Shown here piece by piece: positions 25,138 to 33,829 of a stretch of DNA of 64,000 bases. Below the pieces are notes generated by a model. That model was not told the DNA's origin. It was given only the letters and a program-made list of their open reading frames with translations, and searched no databases. Every line of letters begins with the position of its first letter. Position 1 is the stretch's first letter. Location of the stretch: assembly GCF_010550675.1 (NCBI RefSeq), contig NZ_JAAGOA010000026.1, forward strand, positions 43,858 through 107,857, read 5' to 3'. Both the position numbers and the translations under genes were made by a program. This DNA comes from Phytoactinopolyspora halotolerans. GTDB taxonomy: Bacteria; Actinomycetota; Actinomycetes; Jiangellales; Jiangellaceae.

Positions 25138-25899
25138 ATGTCTATCTCCATGTCCACCCGCGCCCGCCGCACGGCCCTCGCCCTCGCCGGAGCCTCTGCA
25201 CTGGTGTTCGGCGGAGCCGCCATCGCCGGTGCCCACGTCACCGTCAGCCCAGAGGAAGCGTCGGCCGGGTCTTATACGGTGCTGACCTTCTCGGTGCCGC
25301 ACGGCTGTGACGGTTCGGCGACGACGGAGGTCGCCATCGACATCCCGGACGCCGTGGCGGGCGTTACGCCGACGCTCAACCCGAACTGGGATGTCGAACT
25401 GTTGAAGGATGACGGGTCACCGGCCGAGGGTGAACCCGCGTCCCGGATCGTCTACACCGCACACGAGCCGCTTCCGGACGACTTGCGGGACGCCTTCGAG
25501 CTGTCCGTCGCCATGCCGGACCAGGCCGGTGAGACCCTGGCGTTTCCGGTGATCCAGACCTGCGAGCAGGGCCAGACCGCCTGGGACGAAATCCCCGAGG
25601 ACGGTCAGGACCCGCACGAGCTGGAACGACCGGCGCCCACCGTCGTCGTGGTCGAGGCCGAGGACGACGGGCACGGGGGCGCTTCCGACGGTTCCGGCCA
25701 CGGCGGCGACGGCTCCGGGGGCGACGGTCAGACCGACGAAGGAACGGCCGACGACGTCGCCGCGGGCGACGGAACCGCGGGCGACGGATCGGACACCGAC
25801 GCGCTGAGCGTGGCGGGTCTAGGTGCAGGCGTCGTCGGCATCGTGCTCGGCGGCGCCGCGCTCCTCTACGCGCGCCAGCGCATCCGCGCCCAGCACTGA
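25138..25899 (+). CDS. ycnI: YcnI-like (DUF1775) copper-associated secreted protein
   Basis: A 253-residue protein with GAGGAG before the ATG. A signal peptide (ALALAGASALVFGGAAIAGA) is cut next to the mature AHVTVSPEEASAG, whose N-terminal histidine is the copper ligand in YcnI. The DUF1775 beta-sandwich runs to ~165. A Gly/Asp/Ser-rich linker follows, then a C-terminal membrane helix (VAGLGAGVVGIVLGGAALLY) with RQRIRA as a cytoplasmic stop. It probably handles copper at the cell surface, together with the small membrane protein upstream. Confidence 0.88.
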   Translation: MSISMSTRARRTALALAGASALVFGGAAIAGAHVTVSPEEASAGSYTVLTFSVPHGCDGSATTEVAIDIPDAVAGVTPTLNPNWDVELLKDDGSPAEGEPASRIVYTAHEPLPDDLRDAFELSVAMPDQAGETLAFPVIQTCEQGQTAWDEIPEDGQDPHELERPAPTVVVVEAEDDGHGGASDGSGHGGDGSGGDGQTDEGTADDVAAGDGTAGDGSDTDALSVAGLGAGVVGIVLGGAALLYARQRIRAQH

Positions 25900-25916
25900 T
25901 CCGGCCGCGGTCCCGG

Positions 25917-26012
25917 CCGGGGCCCGCCTGTGTGCGGACGTGACCGGGGCCTGCCTGTGTGCGGACCTGGCCGGGGCCTGCCTGTGTGCGGTCCCGGCCG
26001 GGCCTGTCCGCG
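25917..26012. repeat. 27-bp tandem repeat, 3.5 units
   Basis: Three units of CCGGGGCCTGCCTGTGTGCG plus seven further bases at 25917, 25944 and 25971, followed by a partial fourth. It begins 18 bp after the ycnI stop and ends before the next gene. Units differ at a few positions. Confidence 0.8.
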
Positions 26013-26077
26013 TTTCCGTCCAAGCTTGACGGTGCCGGCTTGACCCTCACGCTGCGTGAGGCCCGAGAGTGGGATGC

Positions 26078-26614
26078 GTGAGTGACTACTACAACGCGTT
26101 TGACATGAGTCCCGTGCCCGCTCCCGGCCCAGATGCGGTCCCGCCGGAGCCGTTCCGTGGCATCTACGGGATGCCCGCGTTCGTGACGATCCCCACGCGC
26201 GATATGGAGGCGTCGGCGGACTTCTGGATTCGTGGGTTCGGGTTCATCGAACTGTTCAGCATCCCCGGCAGGCTCGTACATCTGCGCCGGTGGGCGTTCC
26301 AAGACGTGCTCCTCGTCCAGGGGGCGAGCGTTCCGGAGCAGGCACCGGCGCTGAGTGTCAGTTTCGCGTGCGTGCTGAGCCAGATCGATTCCCTGGTCGA
26401 GAACTGTCGTGCGTTGAATCCGGAGTTGGTCGAAGGCCCAACGGACACCCCCTGGAACACGCGTGATGTGGAGGTGATCACACCCGAGAACGCGCGCATC
26501 GTGTTCACTGCGGCGAAGCCGTTTGATCCGGCGAGCCAGGAGGCGCGAAATCTCGAAGCCATCGGGATCGCCCCGCCGGGCGTCGGTCGCGGCGACAATG
26601 AGGAGCATGCCTGA
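26078..26614 (+). CDS. VOC/glyoxalase-family protein
   Basis: About 178 residues from the GTG at 26078; another GTG at 26069 is possible. The vicinal-oxygen-chelate fold is indicated by AFVTIPTRDMEASADFWIRG, RRWAFQDVLLVQG and the final DVEVITPENARIVFTAA. Members bind metals, drugs or thiol adducts. Its stop overlaps the start of the TipAL-type regulator by 8 nt, so the regulator probably controls it in response to a small molecule that both bind. Confidence 0.8.
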   Translation: MSDYYNAFDMSPVPAPGPDAVPPEPFRGIYGMPAFVTIPTRDMEASADFWIRGFGFIELFSIPGRLVHLRRWAFQDVLLVQGASVPEQAPALSVSFACVLSQIDSLVENCRALNPELVEGPTDTPWNTRDVEVITPENARIVFTAAKPFDPASQEARNLEAIGIAPPGVGRGDNEEHA

Positions 26615-27413
26615 TCTCACTGACGATGATGGCTTGACCGTCGGTCAGGTCTCGACGCGTCTGGGCGTGACGGTCCGTGCGCTGCATCACTGGGATGAGG
26701 TTGGCCTGGCACGACCGTCACTGCGCACGGCTGCCGGATACCGGCTCTATACCGTTGCTGATGTGGAACGCTTGTACCGCGTCGTCGTCTATCGTGAGCT
26801 CGGTCTCGGACTGGACCGGATTCGGGCGATTCTGGATGACGCGGACACAGATGTGCCCGATGCGTTGCGTGCGCAGCGCACCCAGGTTGCTGAACGGATC
26901 AACCGCCTCCAGCAGCTCAGTGCCGGACTGGACCGGATGATCGACGCCCACGAGCGCGGCTTGCTGCTGACCGCCGAGCAGCAGGCCTCGATCTTCGGCT
27001 CTCATTGGAACCCGGACTGGCCTGCCCGAGCCCGTCAGCGCTACGGAGACACGACGCAGTGGCGGCAGTACGCCGAACGCTCCGCCTCTCGCAGTCCGGA
27101 GGAATGGCAGGCCATCGCCGACGCCGTTGCCGGCCTCGAACGTGTCCTCGGAGATGCGATGGACTCCGGAGTCATACCTGGTAGCCCAGAAGCGAATCAA
27201 CTCGTCGAGCGGCATCGCGAGATGTTCTCGTCGTCGTACTTTCCGCTCACCAGGCAGATGCAGGTCTGTCTCGGCCGCATGTATGAGTCCGATCCGGCAT
27301 TTGCGGCCCACTACGACGGCATCCGCGCCGGCCTTGCCACGTGGTTGCGTCGCAGCATCGACGCCAGCGCACGCGCCCACAGCATCGATCCCGACGCTGC
27401 GACCTGGCAGTAG
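26607..27413 (+). CDS. TipAL-type MerR regulator
   Basis: A 268-residue protein starting at the ATG at 26607, inside the end of the VOC gene. Residues ~9-80 are a MerR winged helix (LTVGQVSTRLGVTVRALHHW, AGYRLYTVADVERLYRVVVY). A coiled coil follows, then a TipAS-like ligand-binding domain (FGSHWNPDWPARARQRYGDT, EEWQAIADAVAGLERVLGDA). TipAL proteins bind thiopeptides and other drugs and activate their own and linked promoters. Confidence 0.88.
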   Translation: MPDLTDDDGLTVGQVSTRLGVTVRALHHWDEVGLARPSLRTAAGYRLYTVADVERLYRVVVYRELGLGLDRIRAILDDADTDVPDALRAQRTQVAERINRLQQLSAGLDRMIDAHERGLLLTAEQQASIFGSHWNPDWPARARQRYGDTTQWRQYAERSASRSPEEWQAIADAVAGLERVLGDAMDSGVIPGSPEANQLVERHREMFSSSYFPLTRQMQVCLGRMYESDPAFAAHYDGIRAGLATWLRRSIDASARAHSIDPDAATWQ

Positions 27414-27528
27414 AGCGCGGCCCGACGGCAACCGACTGTAGAGCACCCGATGCGGCGTACTTCCCCGGCGCTCCCGACGGCCTCTGCAATCCCTTGGTGG
27501 TCGTAAGGACACGCCCACCCGCCTGCGC

Positions 27529-29436
27529 CTATCCGGGCGGCGCGAGCGGGTTCCGGACGACGCCGGCGGCCGAGATGACCGGCCGCTCGGCGTCGTCCGC
27601 GTATCCCCGCTCGAACAGCCGCAGCCGGTTCAGGCAGAGCTTCGGGAACGTCGGCGTCTCCAGATCGAACAGGGCGAACCGCTCCGCGAGTTCGTCGCCG
27701 AACCGTCGCCGGTAGTCGACGAGTTCCTGCCGTACCTGCGTCCAGAACGACGTCTCCGGCAGCCCTAGGCGGTCCTCGGCGATCTCGGCGAGATAGCGGT
27801 AGACGCAGATGAGCAGCCCGTTCTGCAGATATTTGCGCAGCGTCTTCGCGTCCAGGGTCACGTCGTCGAGCGCCGATCGCACCTGCGGTGTCAGCCCTTG
27901 GTGCTCGGGCAACGTCTCGGAACAGATCGCCACGTCGTCGACGAAGTCCTTGACCACCAACCGGGTCGGGACACCGTCCCGGTGCGCGATCATGCAGTTC
28001 TGGCCGTGCGGAGAGAACATTGCGCCGTACCGGTACAGCACGTGGAACAGCGGCGGCAGCACGGCATGGTGCAGCCGCCGGAACCACTCGTCGACGGACA
28101 ACCCGCTGCGGGCGATCAGCTCTCCGGCGAACGGCTCGCCGGCGGCGTCGACATGCAGCAGGGCTGCGAGCGATACCGCGCGTTCGCTGGCGTCGAGGTA
28201 GCCCTCGACCGACTCGCGCCAGATCGCGCCGAGCATCTCGGTGTGTTGATACGGAACGTCCGGAATCGACTCGTACGTCCGGTGGGCAACGCTTACCGAG
28301 GACACCTCGCCGAGCAGGATCAGTCCGCTCTCCTTCAGGAACGGATCGGCATCGACGACGCCACACAGCCACTCGGTCAGCGCCGGCGCCGCCAGCGTCC
28401 GCTCCCGCGGCAGGCCCCGGTAAACCGACGTGTTCAACACCGACACGGGCAGCTTCAGGTAACGGCGCTCCGGGTGGTCAAGGTCGGTGAGGGTCCGGAT
28501 CGCCAGTTGCGGCCGGTATCGTGCGCTGCCTTCGCCGAGCGGCACCAGTTCGCCACGGGCGATCTCCGCCGCGTGCAGGGGCAGGATCCGGTTGGTCCAT
28601 TGCCACGGATGTACGGGCAGGTAGACGCATGAATCCGGGTCCAGGCCGGCGAGCTGGGCGTGCGCACGCAACCGTTCGAACTCCGCGTCGCCGACCTGTT
28701 CCCGTACCACCATGTGGTTGTCCAGCCCGGACACCGACCGTGTGTCCGCCACCGACGGCACCGCCGCCAGCCACAACAGGTGGACGTCCCGGCCGGCCTC
28801 CGGTGCGTAGGTGAGCAGGTCGTCGGCGCTGAAGCCGACCCGTCCCTTGCCGGCGACGATCCATGGATGCCCACGCAGCTCGCTCTCGACCAGGACCGGT
28901 TCCAGGCCGGTGATCTCCGCACTGGGCCGCCCGCGCGCGAGCAGCCACGCATCGGAGAGCAGGGTGGAGTGGAGCTCGGAGACGAGGTTCGCCACCACCG
29001 CCGGTGCGACACCGTGCGCCGTCAGGAGCTGTGCGAGCAGCGGCACCGCGCCGGGAACGTCGGCCTTGGCACGCTCGCCAGCCTCGGCGTGCTCGTCGGC
29101 CTCGTCGCGCTCGCCAGTCTCGTCCGACGCCGCGCCGCCGGTGCTGTCAACGCGTGCGCTGTCCGCACGTGCGCTGCCCGTCGGCGTGCTGTCGACCCAG
29201 GAGATCGAGTCGGGATCGACCCGCCACCAGCCGAGCGCGCGGCGCCGGACGGTGGCAGTCAGCGTGCCACCCCCGATGTCGCAGGTCAGGTTGGCGTCGT
29301 CATCGATGGCGGGGTCGATGATCTCCTCGTACATGAACTCGGTCAACGCCTTGGCCAGGAGCTCGCGGTTGGCGCGATCCCAGCACCGGGCGTCGAGCCA
29401 GGTCGGGAAGGTGGTTGCCGATTCGTCCAGGTTCAT
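27529..29436 (-). CDS. rhbF: NIS siderophore synthetase, second (RhbF-like)
   Basis: About 635 residues from the ATG at 29436; the frame also allows an ATG at 29490 next to a repeat element. It is an IucA/IucC-family synthetase: HPWQWTNRILP, SVLNTSVYRGLP, the ATP-site HGQNCMIAHRDGVPTRLVVKDF and a FhuF-like C-terminal part (PTFPKLCLNRLRLFERG). A variable acidic insert (GERDEADEHAEAGERAKA) interrupts the N-terminal third. It should condense the second hydroxamate amine with a citryl carboxylate. It is the last gene of the operon and is separated from the monooxygenase gene by 120 bp. Confidence 0.88.
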   Translation of the reverse strand: MNLDESATTFPTWLDARCWDRANRELLAKALTEFMYEEIIDPAIDDDANLTCDIGGGTLTATVRRRALGWWRVDPDSISWVDSTPTGSARADSARVDSTGGAASDETGERDEADEHAEAGERAKADVPGAVPLLAQLLTAHGVAPAVVANLVSELHSTLLSDAWLLARGRPSAEITGLEPVLVESELRGHPWIVAGKGRVGFSADDLLTYAPEAGRDVHLLWLAAVPSVADTRSVSGLDNHMVVREQVGDAEFERLRAHAQLAGLDPDSCVYLPVHPWQWTNRILPLHAAEIARGELVPLGEGSARYRPQLAIRTLTDLDHPERRYLKLPVSVLNTSVYRGLPRERTLAAPALTEWLCGVVDADPFLKESGLILLGEVSSVSVAHRTYESIPDVPYQHTEMLGAIWRESVEGYLDASERAVSLAALLHVDAAGEPFAGELIARSGLSVDEWFRRLHHAVLPPLFHVLYRYGAMFSPHGQNCMIAHRDGVPTRLVVKDFVDDVAICSETLPEHQGLTPQVRSALDDVTLDAKTLRKYLQNGLLICVYRYLAEIAEDRLGLPETSFWTQVRQELVDYRRRFGDELAERFALFDLETPTFPKLCLNRLRLFERGYADDAERPVISAAGVVRNPLAPPG

Positions 29437-29491
29437 TGCTGTTCTCTCAGCCGTTCTTCGGGAGGGCGGTACGGGAAGAGCCGTGCTCATC

Positions 29492-29540
29492 GAGGAGCAT
29501 GCATTGCGGTCGTGATCGCGACCACAATGTCGTCTTGTTG
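29492..29540. repeat. Intergenic palindromic repeat, copy B
   Basis: GAGGAGCATGCATTGCGGTC, then GTGATCGCGACCACAATGTC. ATTGCGGTCG and CGACCACAAT form a nearly perfect stem. It shares its flanks with copies at 1150 and 61931. It lies in the spacer between the last two siderophore genes. Confidence 0.75.
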
Positions 29541-29556
29541 TCGCATCGTCGGCGGT

Positions 29557-31011
29557 TCACCGGCTGCTCAGCGGTGCGGGTGCGTCGGCGGCCAGGGCAG
29601 CGGTACCGAACCGTTGGAAGACGGTGCGGTCACGGATCGGATAGACCTCGCGACCGGCGATGGCGTTGGCGATGACCGAGCTCCGGTAGGCGCCCAAGCC
29701 TAGGTCCGGCGTTCCGACCCCGTGCGTATGCATCTCTGCGTTCTGTACGAACAGCGACGACGCCCGCCCCGCCGTGCCTGGACCCCCGTCGTCGGCGATG
29801 CGAAGCCGGTAATCGCCGGTGACGTCCGGCCGTCCCCGCTCGTCGGAGACGAGGAGCCCGGGCGGTACGGGCAGCGGCGCCGGCTCGTATCCGGTGCCGA
29901 GAATGACCACGTCCGTGTCGCGGGTGAATGTCCGATCCTCGTCGCCGTGCCGCCAGGTGAGCCTCCAGCGGCGGCCGGGAACCGGCGACGGTTCGAGCGC
30001 TGTCAGCTCGCAGCGGGCCGCGTACGTGACGGGCGGGTCGGCGGCGTCGACGGTGGCTTCGTAGAGCAGGTCGTAGATGCGCTCGCTGGTCTCGGCCGAG
30101 AGCCCCTTGTACAGCAGGTCCTGCCCGGCGCGGATTCGATCCCTGGTGGGTTCCGGCAGGTTGCGGAAGTATGCGGTGTACTCGGGGGTGAAATGCTCCA
30201 GGCCGAGCTTGGAGTACTCCATCGGCAGAAAACCCGGACCTCGGGTGAACCAGTCCAGCGCCTTGCCGGTGGCGTGTCCGTTCGCCAATCGTGCCTCGAG
30301 CAGATCCGCGACAACCTCCCCGGCGCTCTGCCCTGATCCGACGACGGTCACCACGTCGGCGTCGATGGCCTTGTCCCGCAGCGTGAGGTACTCCGACGTG
30401 TGGAAGATATCGTCTCCGAGGAGGTCACGGACGACGGCTGGAACACGCGGCCGGCTGCCGACGCCGAAGACGACGGAGCGCGCGCGCAACGTCGTGATCG
30501 ACTCGGAGGCGCAATCCGAGACCGGGATGTCTCCCTCGTCGCGTGGTCCGGCGGGGCGGCCGGAGCCGCTACGACCCGGTACGACCCGGACCGTCCACGT
30601 GCCGTCGTCGTTCGGTTCCACGCTGTCGACCCGATGCCCGAACCTGCACGATGGCAGGCTCTGCGCCACCCAGCGGGCGTAGGCGTCGTATTCGCGACGG
30701 GGGATGTGAAACCGCTCGTAGAAGTAGAAGCGGTAGAGCCGGTTGTGCTCGTGTAGGTAGTTCAGGAACGAGTACCGGTTGGTGGGATCGGCCAGTGTCA
30801 CCAGATCCGCCATGAACGGCACCTGGAGCGTCGTACCCGGGAGCATCAGGCCGGGATGCCAGGCGAACGATGGTGCTGCCTCGAGGAAGACCGCGTCAAC
30901 GTCCGGCACCGGGTCGAGAAGCGCTGCCAGCCCGAGGTTGAACGGTCCGAGACCCACCCCGACGACGTCGAGGGTGCGGCCCGGATCGTCGGTCAGGCGT
31001 GGAGGTGTCAT
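29557..31011 (-). CDS. rhbE: N-hydroxylating monooxygenase (RhbE/IucD-like)
   Basis: About 484 residues from the ATG at 31011, with AGAAGG 9 nt upstream; an ATG two codons earlier is also possible. It is an FAD/NADPH-dependent amine N-hydroxylase: FAD motif GVGLGPFNLGLAAL at ~18, substrate/FAD segment MLPGTTLQVPFMADLVTLAD, NADPH motif VTVVGSGQSAGEVVADLLEA, and the late NAEMHTHGVGTPDLGLGAYR. In the inferred pathway it hydroxylates 1,3-diaminopropane. The 340-bp spacer upstream carries unusual repeats, so it may have its own promoter. Confidence 0.9.
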   Translation of the reverse strand: MTPPRLTDDPGRTLDVVGVGLGPFNLGLAALLDPVPDVDAVFLEAAPSFAWHPGLMLPGTTLQVPFMADLVTLADPTNRYSFLNYLHEHNRLYRFYFYERFHIPRREYDAYARWVAQSLPSCRFGHRVDSVEPNDDGTWTVRVVPGRSGSGRPAGPRDEGDIPVSDCASESITTLRARSVVFGVGSRPRVPAVVRDLLGDDIFHTSEYLTLRDKAIDADVVTVVGSGQSAGEVVADLLEARLANGHATGKALDWFTRGPGFLPMEYSKLGLEHFTPEYTAYFRNLPEPTRDRIRAGQDLLYKGLSAETSERIYDLLYEATVDAADPPVTYAARCELTALEPSPVPGRRWRLTWRHGDEDRTFTRDTDVVILGTGYEPAPLPVPPGLLVSDERGRPDVTGDYRLRIADDGGPGTAGRASSLFVQNAEMHTHGVGTPDLGLGAYRSSVIANAIAGREVYPIRDRTVFQRFGTAALAADAPAPLSSR

Positions 31012-31045
31012 ATGCATCTGCCTTCTCTGAAGTGTTGTTCCGGAG

Positions 31046-31292
31046 GCTTTGCAATGCGCACATATACGCAGCGGATGGACCGGAGTGTGTCGGGTGGACC
31101 GGGCACCGGAATGCGTCGGTGGGGCCGATCGGGTGTGGGGCCGATCGGGTGTGGGACCGATCGGGTGTGTCGGCTGGATGGGGTGGGATCGGATGCGTCG
31201 GGCGGGCCGGGCATCGTTGCGTCGGCTGCCCCGTATCCGGGCCCACCGCGGCGTCGTTCTTCGGTGTTGCATATATGTGTGCATTGCAAAGG
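31046..31292. repeat. 247-bp segment with 25-bp terminal inverted repeats
   Basis: The ends at 31046-31070 and 31268-31292 are inverted copies matching at 22 of 25 positions (core TTTGCAATGC-CACATATA-GCA). They flank 197 bp that include a 3x16-bp tandem repeat. The segment fills the spacer between the acyltransferase and monooxygenase genes. It could be a MITE-like element or an invertible or regulatory segment; no target-site duplication is visible. Confidence 0.65.
31119..31166. repeat. 16-bp tandem repeat, 3 units
   Basis: GTGGGGCCGATCGGGT is repeated at 31119, 31135 and 31151, with one change in the third unit. It lies inside the inverted-repeat segment between siderophore genes. Confidence 0.8.
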
Positions 31293-31350
31293 TGGTTCAG
31301 GGAGATCCGTCGGGGCGAGGGAGGCACGCGTCGTCGCAGAGCGCGTTCGT

Positions 31351-31977
31351 TCACGGCCGGGCGCCGTGGCGGACGGCATCTTCGCGTGCGCAGACCATGA
31401 GCAGCGCCCGTTTGTCCGGCAGGTCGACCTCGCCGATCGAATGGAAGCCGAGGCTCCGGCAGAAGGCGTGCATCCGCGTGTTCCGGATGTCCGGCTCGCA
31501 GACAACCCGGTCGCCACGGTGCGGGCGCGCGTCGTCGCCCGTCTTCGCAGTCGGCAGGCCAAGCTGGAACGCCAGGAACGCCCTGCCGAGCAGCCGTGGT
31601 ATCCCGCTGCCCAGAAACCGCTCCGGTCCCACCAGCAGATGCCAGCCGACGTCCGTCGGGCGCACCGGATAGTAGGCCGCCAGCGCATCCTCGCCGACCC
31701 GGTAGGTCTCCACATAGCCGAACGGTTCGCCGTCTGCGGACACCACCCACGGCTGCAGGTGTGTCAATCCGTCCAGATAGGCGCAGACGTCCTCGAGCGG
31801 CTTGTCCAGCTCCCACCACGGAGCCACGTGCGGCCGGTTCATCCAGCCGTGGATCAGCGCGCCATGCCGTTCGATGTCCACCGGCGCCACGTCGATCCGG
31901 ACCGGGCCGGGACCACCGCCCGGTGCCTCCCGACCGTAGACGGCGGACCAGGGACGAGGCGTTGTCCGTGCGTTCAT
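31351..31977 (-). CDS. rhbD: Siderophore acyltransferase (RhbD/IucB-like, GNAT)
   Basis: A 208-residue GNAT-fold acyltransferase: HGWMNRPHVAPWWEL near the start, then WVVSADGEPFGYVETY, the CoA-loop region GWHLLVGPERFLGSGIPRLL and VCEPDIRNTRMHAFCRSLGF. It matches the IucB/RhbD/MbtK branch, which acylates the N-hydroxylated amine to the hydroxamate. Its start overlaps the preceding synthetase by 4 nt. Confidence 0.88.
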   Translation of the reverse strand: MNARTTPRPWSAVYGREAPGGGPGPVRIDVAPVDIERHGALIHGWMNRPHVAPWWELDKPLEDVCAYLDGLTHLQPWVVSADGEPFGYVETYRVGEDALAAYYPVRPTDVGWHLLVGPERFLGSGIPRLLGRAFLAFQLGLPTAKTGDDARPHRGDRVVCEPDIRNTRMHAFCRSLGFHSIGEVDLPDKRALLMVCAREDAVRHGARP

Positions 31978-33827
31978 CCGGCGGCCTCACACAGCGGGTT
32001 GGGCAGGGTCACATAGACCGACTGCGTAGAGATGTCGCCCACCAGCTCGTCCATGTCGTGCACCCGGGTGAGCAGGTTGGCCTTGCACGGCCACTGGTCG
32101 TCGTCGAGCAGCCGGTCCAGAAGCGAGGCAGGGTAGCGCCCGCCCGCCGCGCGCTCACGTTCCAGCAGGCCACGGAGGTCACGCAGCAGCTGTTCCTCTT
32201 CGACGCACGGCCCGAGCGCGTTCACCACGCCTAGTGTGAGGTTGACGAACAGGTAATACACCAGCCGCTCGTCGGCGAGCGCTTCCGGGAAGATCGATTC
32301 GGTGGCCTCGCCCAGCCCGGGGATCACGCGCGCCAGGTCGGCGTGCGCGGCCTCGCGGTGGAAGTAGCCCTGGCTGTCCCGGTACACCCCGCGTACCGGC
32401 CACCCGTCGTCGAGTTCCACCAGCGTGTTCTGCTGGTGCGCCTCGAAACACAGCCCGACGTCCAGATAGAGGCGGACGAGGGACCGGACGACGACGTCGC
32501 AGAAACGCGCGAACCACTCCCGCGCGACATCGCTCTGAGCCCGGCCCTGCCGCTCGGCCGACGCCGCGACGATCGCCACCAGGCGGCTCCGGCCACCGTA
32601 TGGATGGTCCTGACACAGCGTGGTCAGCGCGCTGACGTCCCGCGGTCCCTCGGCGGTCCACCGGTTCTGCCGAAACAGCACGGAGAACCCGTCGATGGTC
32701 CGCCCGTCATGCACAACCGTCAGGTAGGCCGGGTCCTGCAGTAACGTGAAGCTCGGCGCGGCGGCGGCCACACGGTGCCCCACCTCGGTGCCCGCCAGCC
32801 TGGCCGACTCCACCGCACGGTCCAGTTCCTTGGGCAGCGTCACCCGCATCGAGTTGGTCACCCGCACGTGCAGCGAGAACTTCAGCTGCCAGGGAGAGTC
32901 CTGTCGATACACGGTCCGTATCGAGGTGGTGGGCAGGTACGCCGAGCCGAGCACACCGAGATCCACGACTGCTCCGCTGTCGAACAGCTCAGCGGTGGTG
33001 GGATCGGCGGCCAACCGGTCCGCCTCGAACGGGTGCGCCGGCAGCAGCACCCGCGGGCCGACGGCGGTTATCATGGCGTCCAGGGTCGCGGTGTCCGTGT
33101 GCGGATCCGAACGCAGCAGCTGCTCGGCGAGGTCCGGCGCCTGCGTGCCGGTGGCGCTGTCGTGCCGGACCAGCTCGGGCTCGATCGCCAGCCAGCGCAG
33201 CGGGAACCGTCCGCCGGTCTCGGGTGAGTAGACCCGTCGCTGGGCCTCTGTCATCTCGCCGCGGCTCTTCGGCGTGGGATGAACCATGTGTCCGAGCAGC
33301 AGTGCCTGTTCCGTCTCGCCGAAGGTCAGCGGCTCGGGACTCCACAACCGGTCCACCTCGCCGGTCCGGTCCGTCAGGTAACCGTGCACCGCGGACGAGC
33401 TGTCCAGGACGCGGCCGAGCAAGGCCTTGACGTCAGCGTCCGGACCGTCGAGTTCGTCGGCGAGCAAGGTCGCGAGCGTCGATAGCCCGATCGGGCGGGC
33501 CGGAAGACCGCCGACGACGATCCGGGGCGGCAGAGTGAGCTCGTGCCGGAACGTCGCCGAGACCCGGGCGACGTCGACGTCGACATGGCCGCCCCACCGT
33601 TCCAGCGGAATCCGCAGCACGGCTTCGCCGACGGAGGCATCCGACGTGCGCGGAACGAGCGCCCAGCCGGTCGTCTCGCGGATCCAGCAGCTGAGCAGAG
33701 CGTGCATCGTGGCGTGGTCGGCGGCCTCCGCGGGATCGGCGGCTTCTGGGTGCCGGGACGATGCGGACGGCGTGGACGGCGTGGACGGCCGCGGGAGTTC
33801 GAGGGTCGCTTCGGGTGTGTCGATCAT
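31974..33827 (-). CDS. rhbC: NIS siderophore synthetase, first (RhbC-like)
   Basis: A 617-residue IucA/IucC-family synthetase: VHPTPKSRGEM, LLPAHPFEADRLA, TSIRTVYRQDSPWQLKFSLH, RVTNSMRVTLPKELDRA, and the ATP-site segment CFEAHQQNTLVELDDGWPV followed by RDSQGYFHREA. It should adenylate citrate and attach the first hydroxamate amine. It starts 3 nt after the decarboxylase stop and overlaps the acyltransferase by 4 nt. Confidence 0.9.
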   Translation of the reverse strand: MIDTPEATLELPRPSTPSTPSASSRHPEAADPAEAADHATMHALLSCWIRETTGWALVPRTSDASVGEAVLRIPLERWGGHVDVDVARVSATFRHELTLPPRIVVGGLPARPIGLSTLATLLADELDGPDADVKALLGRVLDSSSAVHGYLTDRTGEVDRLWSPEPLTFGETEQALLLGHMVHPTPKSRGEMTEAQRRVYSPETGGRFPLRWLAIEPELVRHDSATGTQAPDLAEQLLRSDPHTDTATLDAMITAVGPRVLLPAHPFEADRLAADPTTAELFDSGAVVDLGVLGSAYLPTTSIRTVYRQDSPWQLKFSLHVRVTNSMRVTLPKELDRAVESARLAGTEVGHRVAAAAPSFTLLQDPAYLTVVHDGRTIDGFSVLFRQNRWTAEGPRDVSALTTLCQDHPYGGRSRLVAIVAASAERQGRAQSDVAREWFARFCDVVVRSLVRLYLDVGLCFEAHQQNTLVELDDGWPVRGVYRDSQGYFHREAAHADLARVIPGLGEATESIFPEALADERLVYYLFVNLTLGVVNALGPCVEEEQLLRDLRGLLERERAAGGRYPASLLDRLLDDDQWPCKANLLTRVHDMDELVGDISTQSVYVTLPNPLCEAAG

Positions 33828-33829
33828 GG

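Noticed and set aside
31119..31166. CRISPR array
   Set aside because: The units are contiguous 16-bp tandem repeats without spacers; no CRISPR array or cas gene was seen in the window.
31012..31284. N-terminal extension of the monooxygenase
   Set aside because: The frame is open but translates to Pro/His/Arg-rich repeats from the inverted-repeat segment; the ATG at 31011 has a ribosome site and starts the conserved fold.
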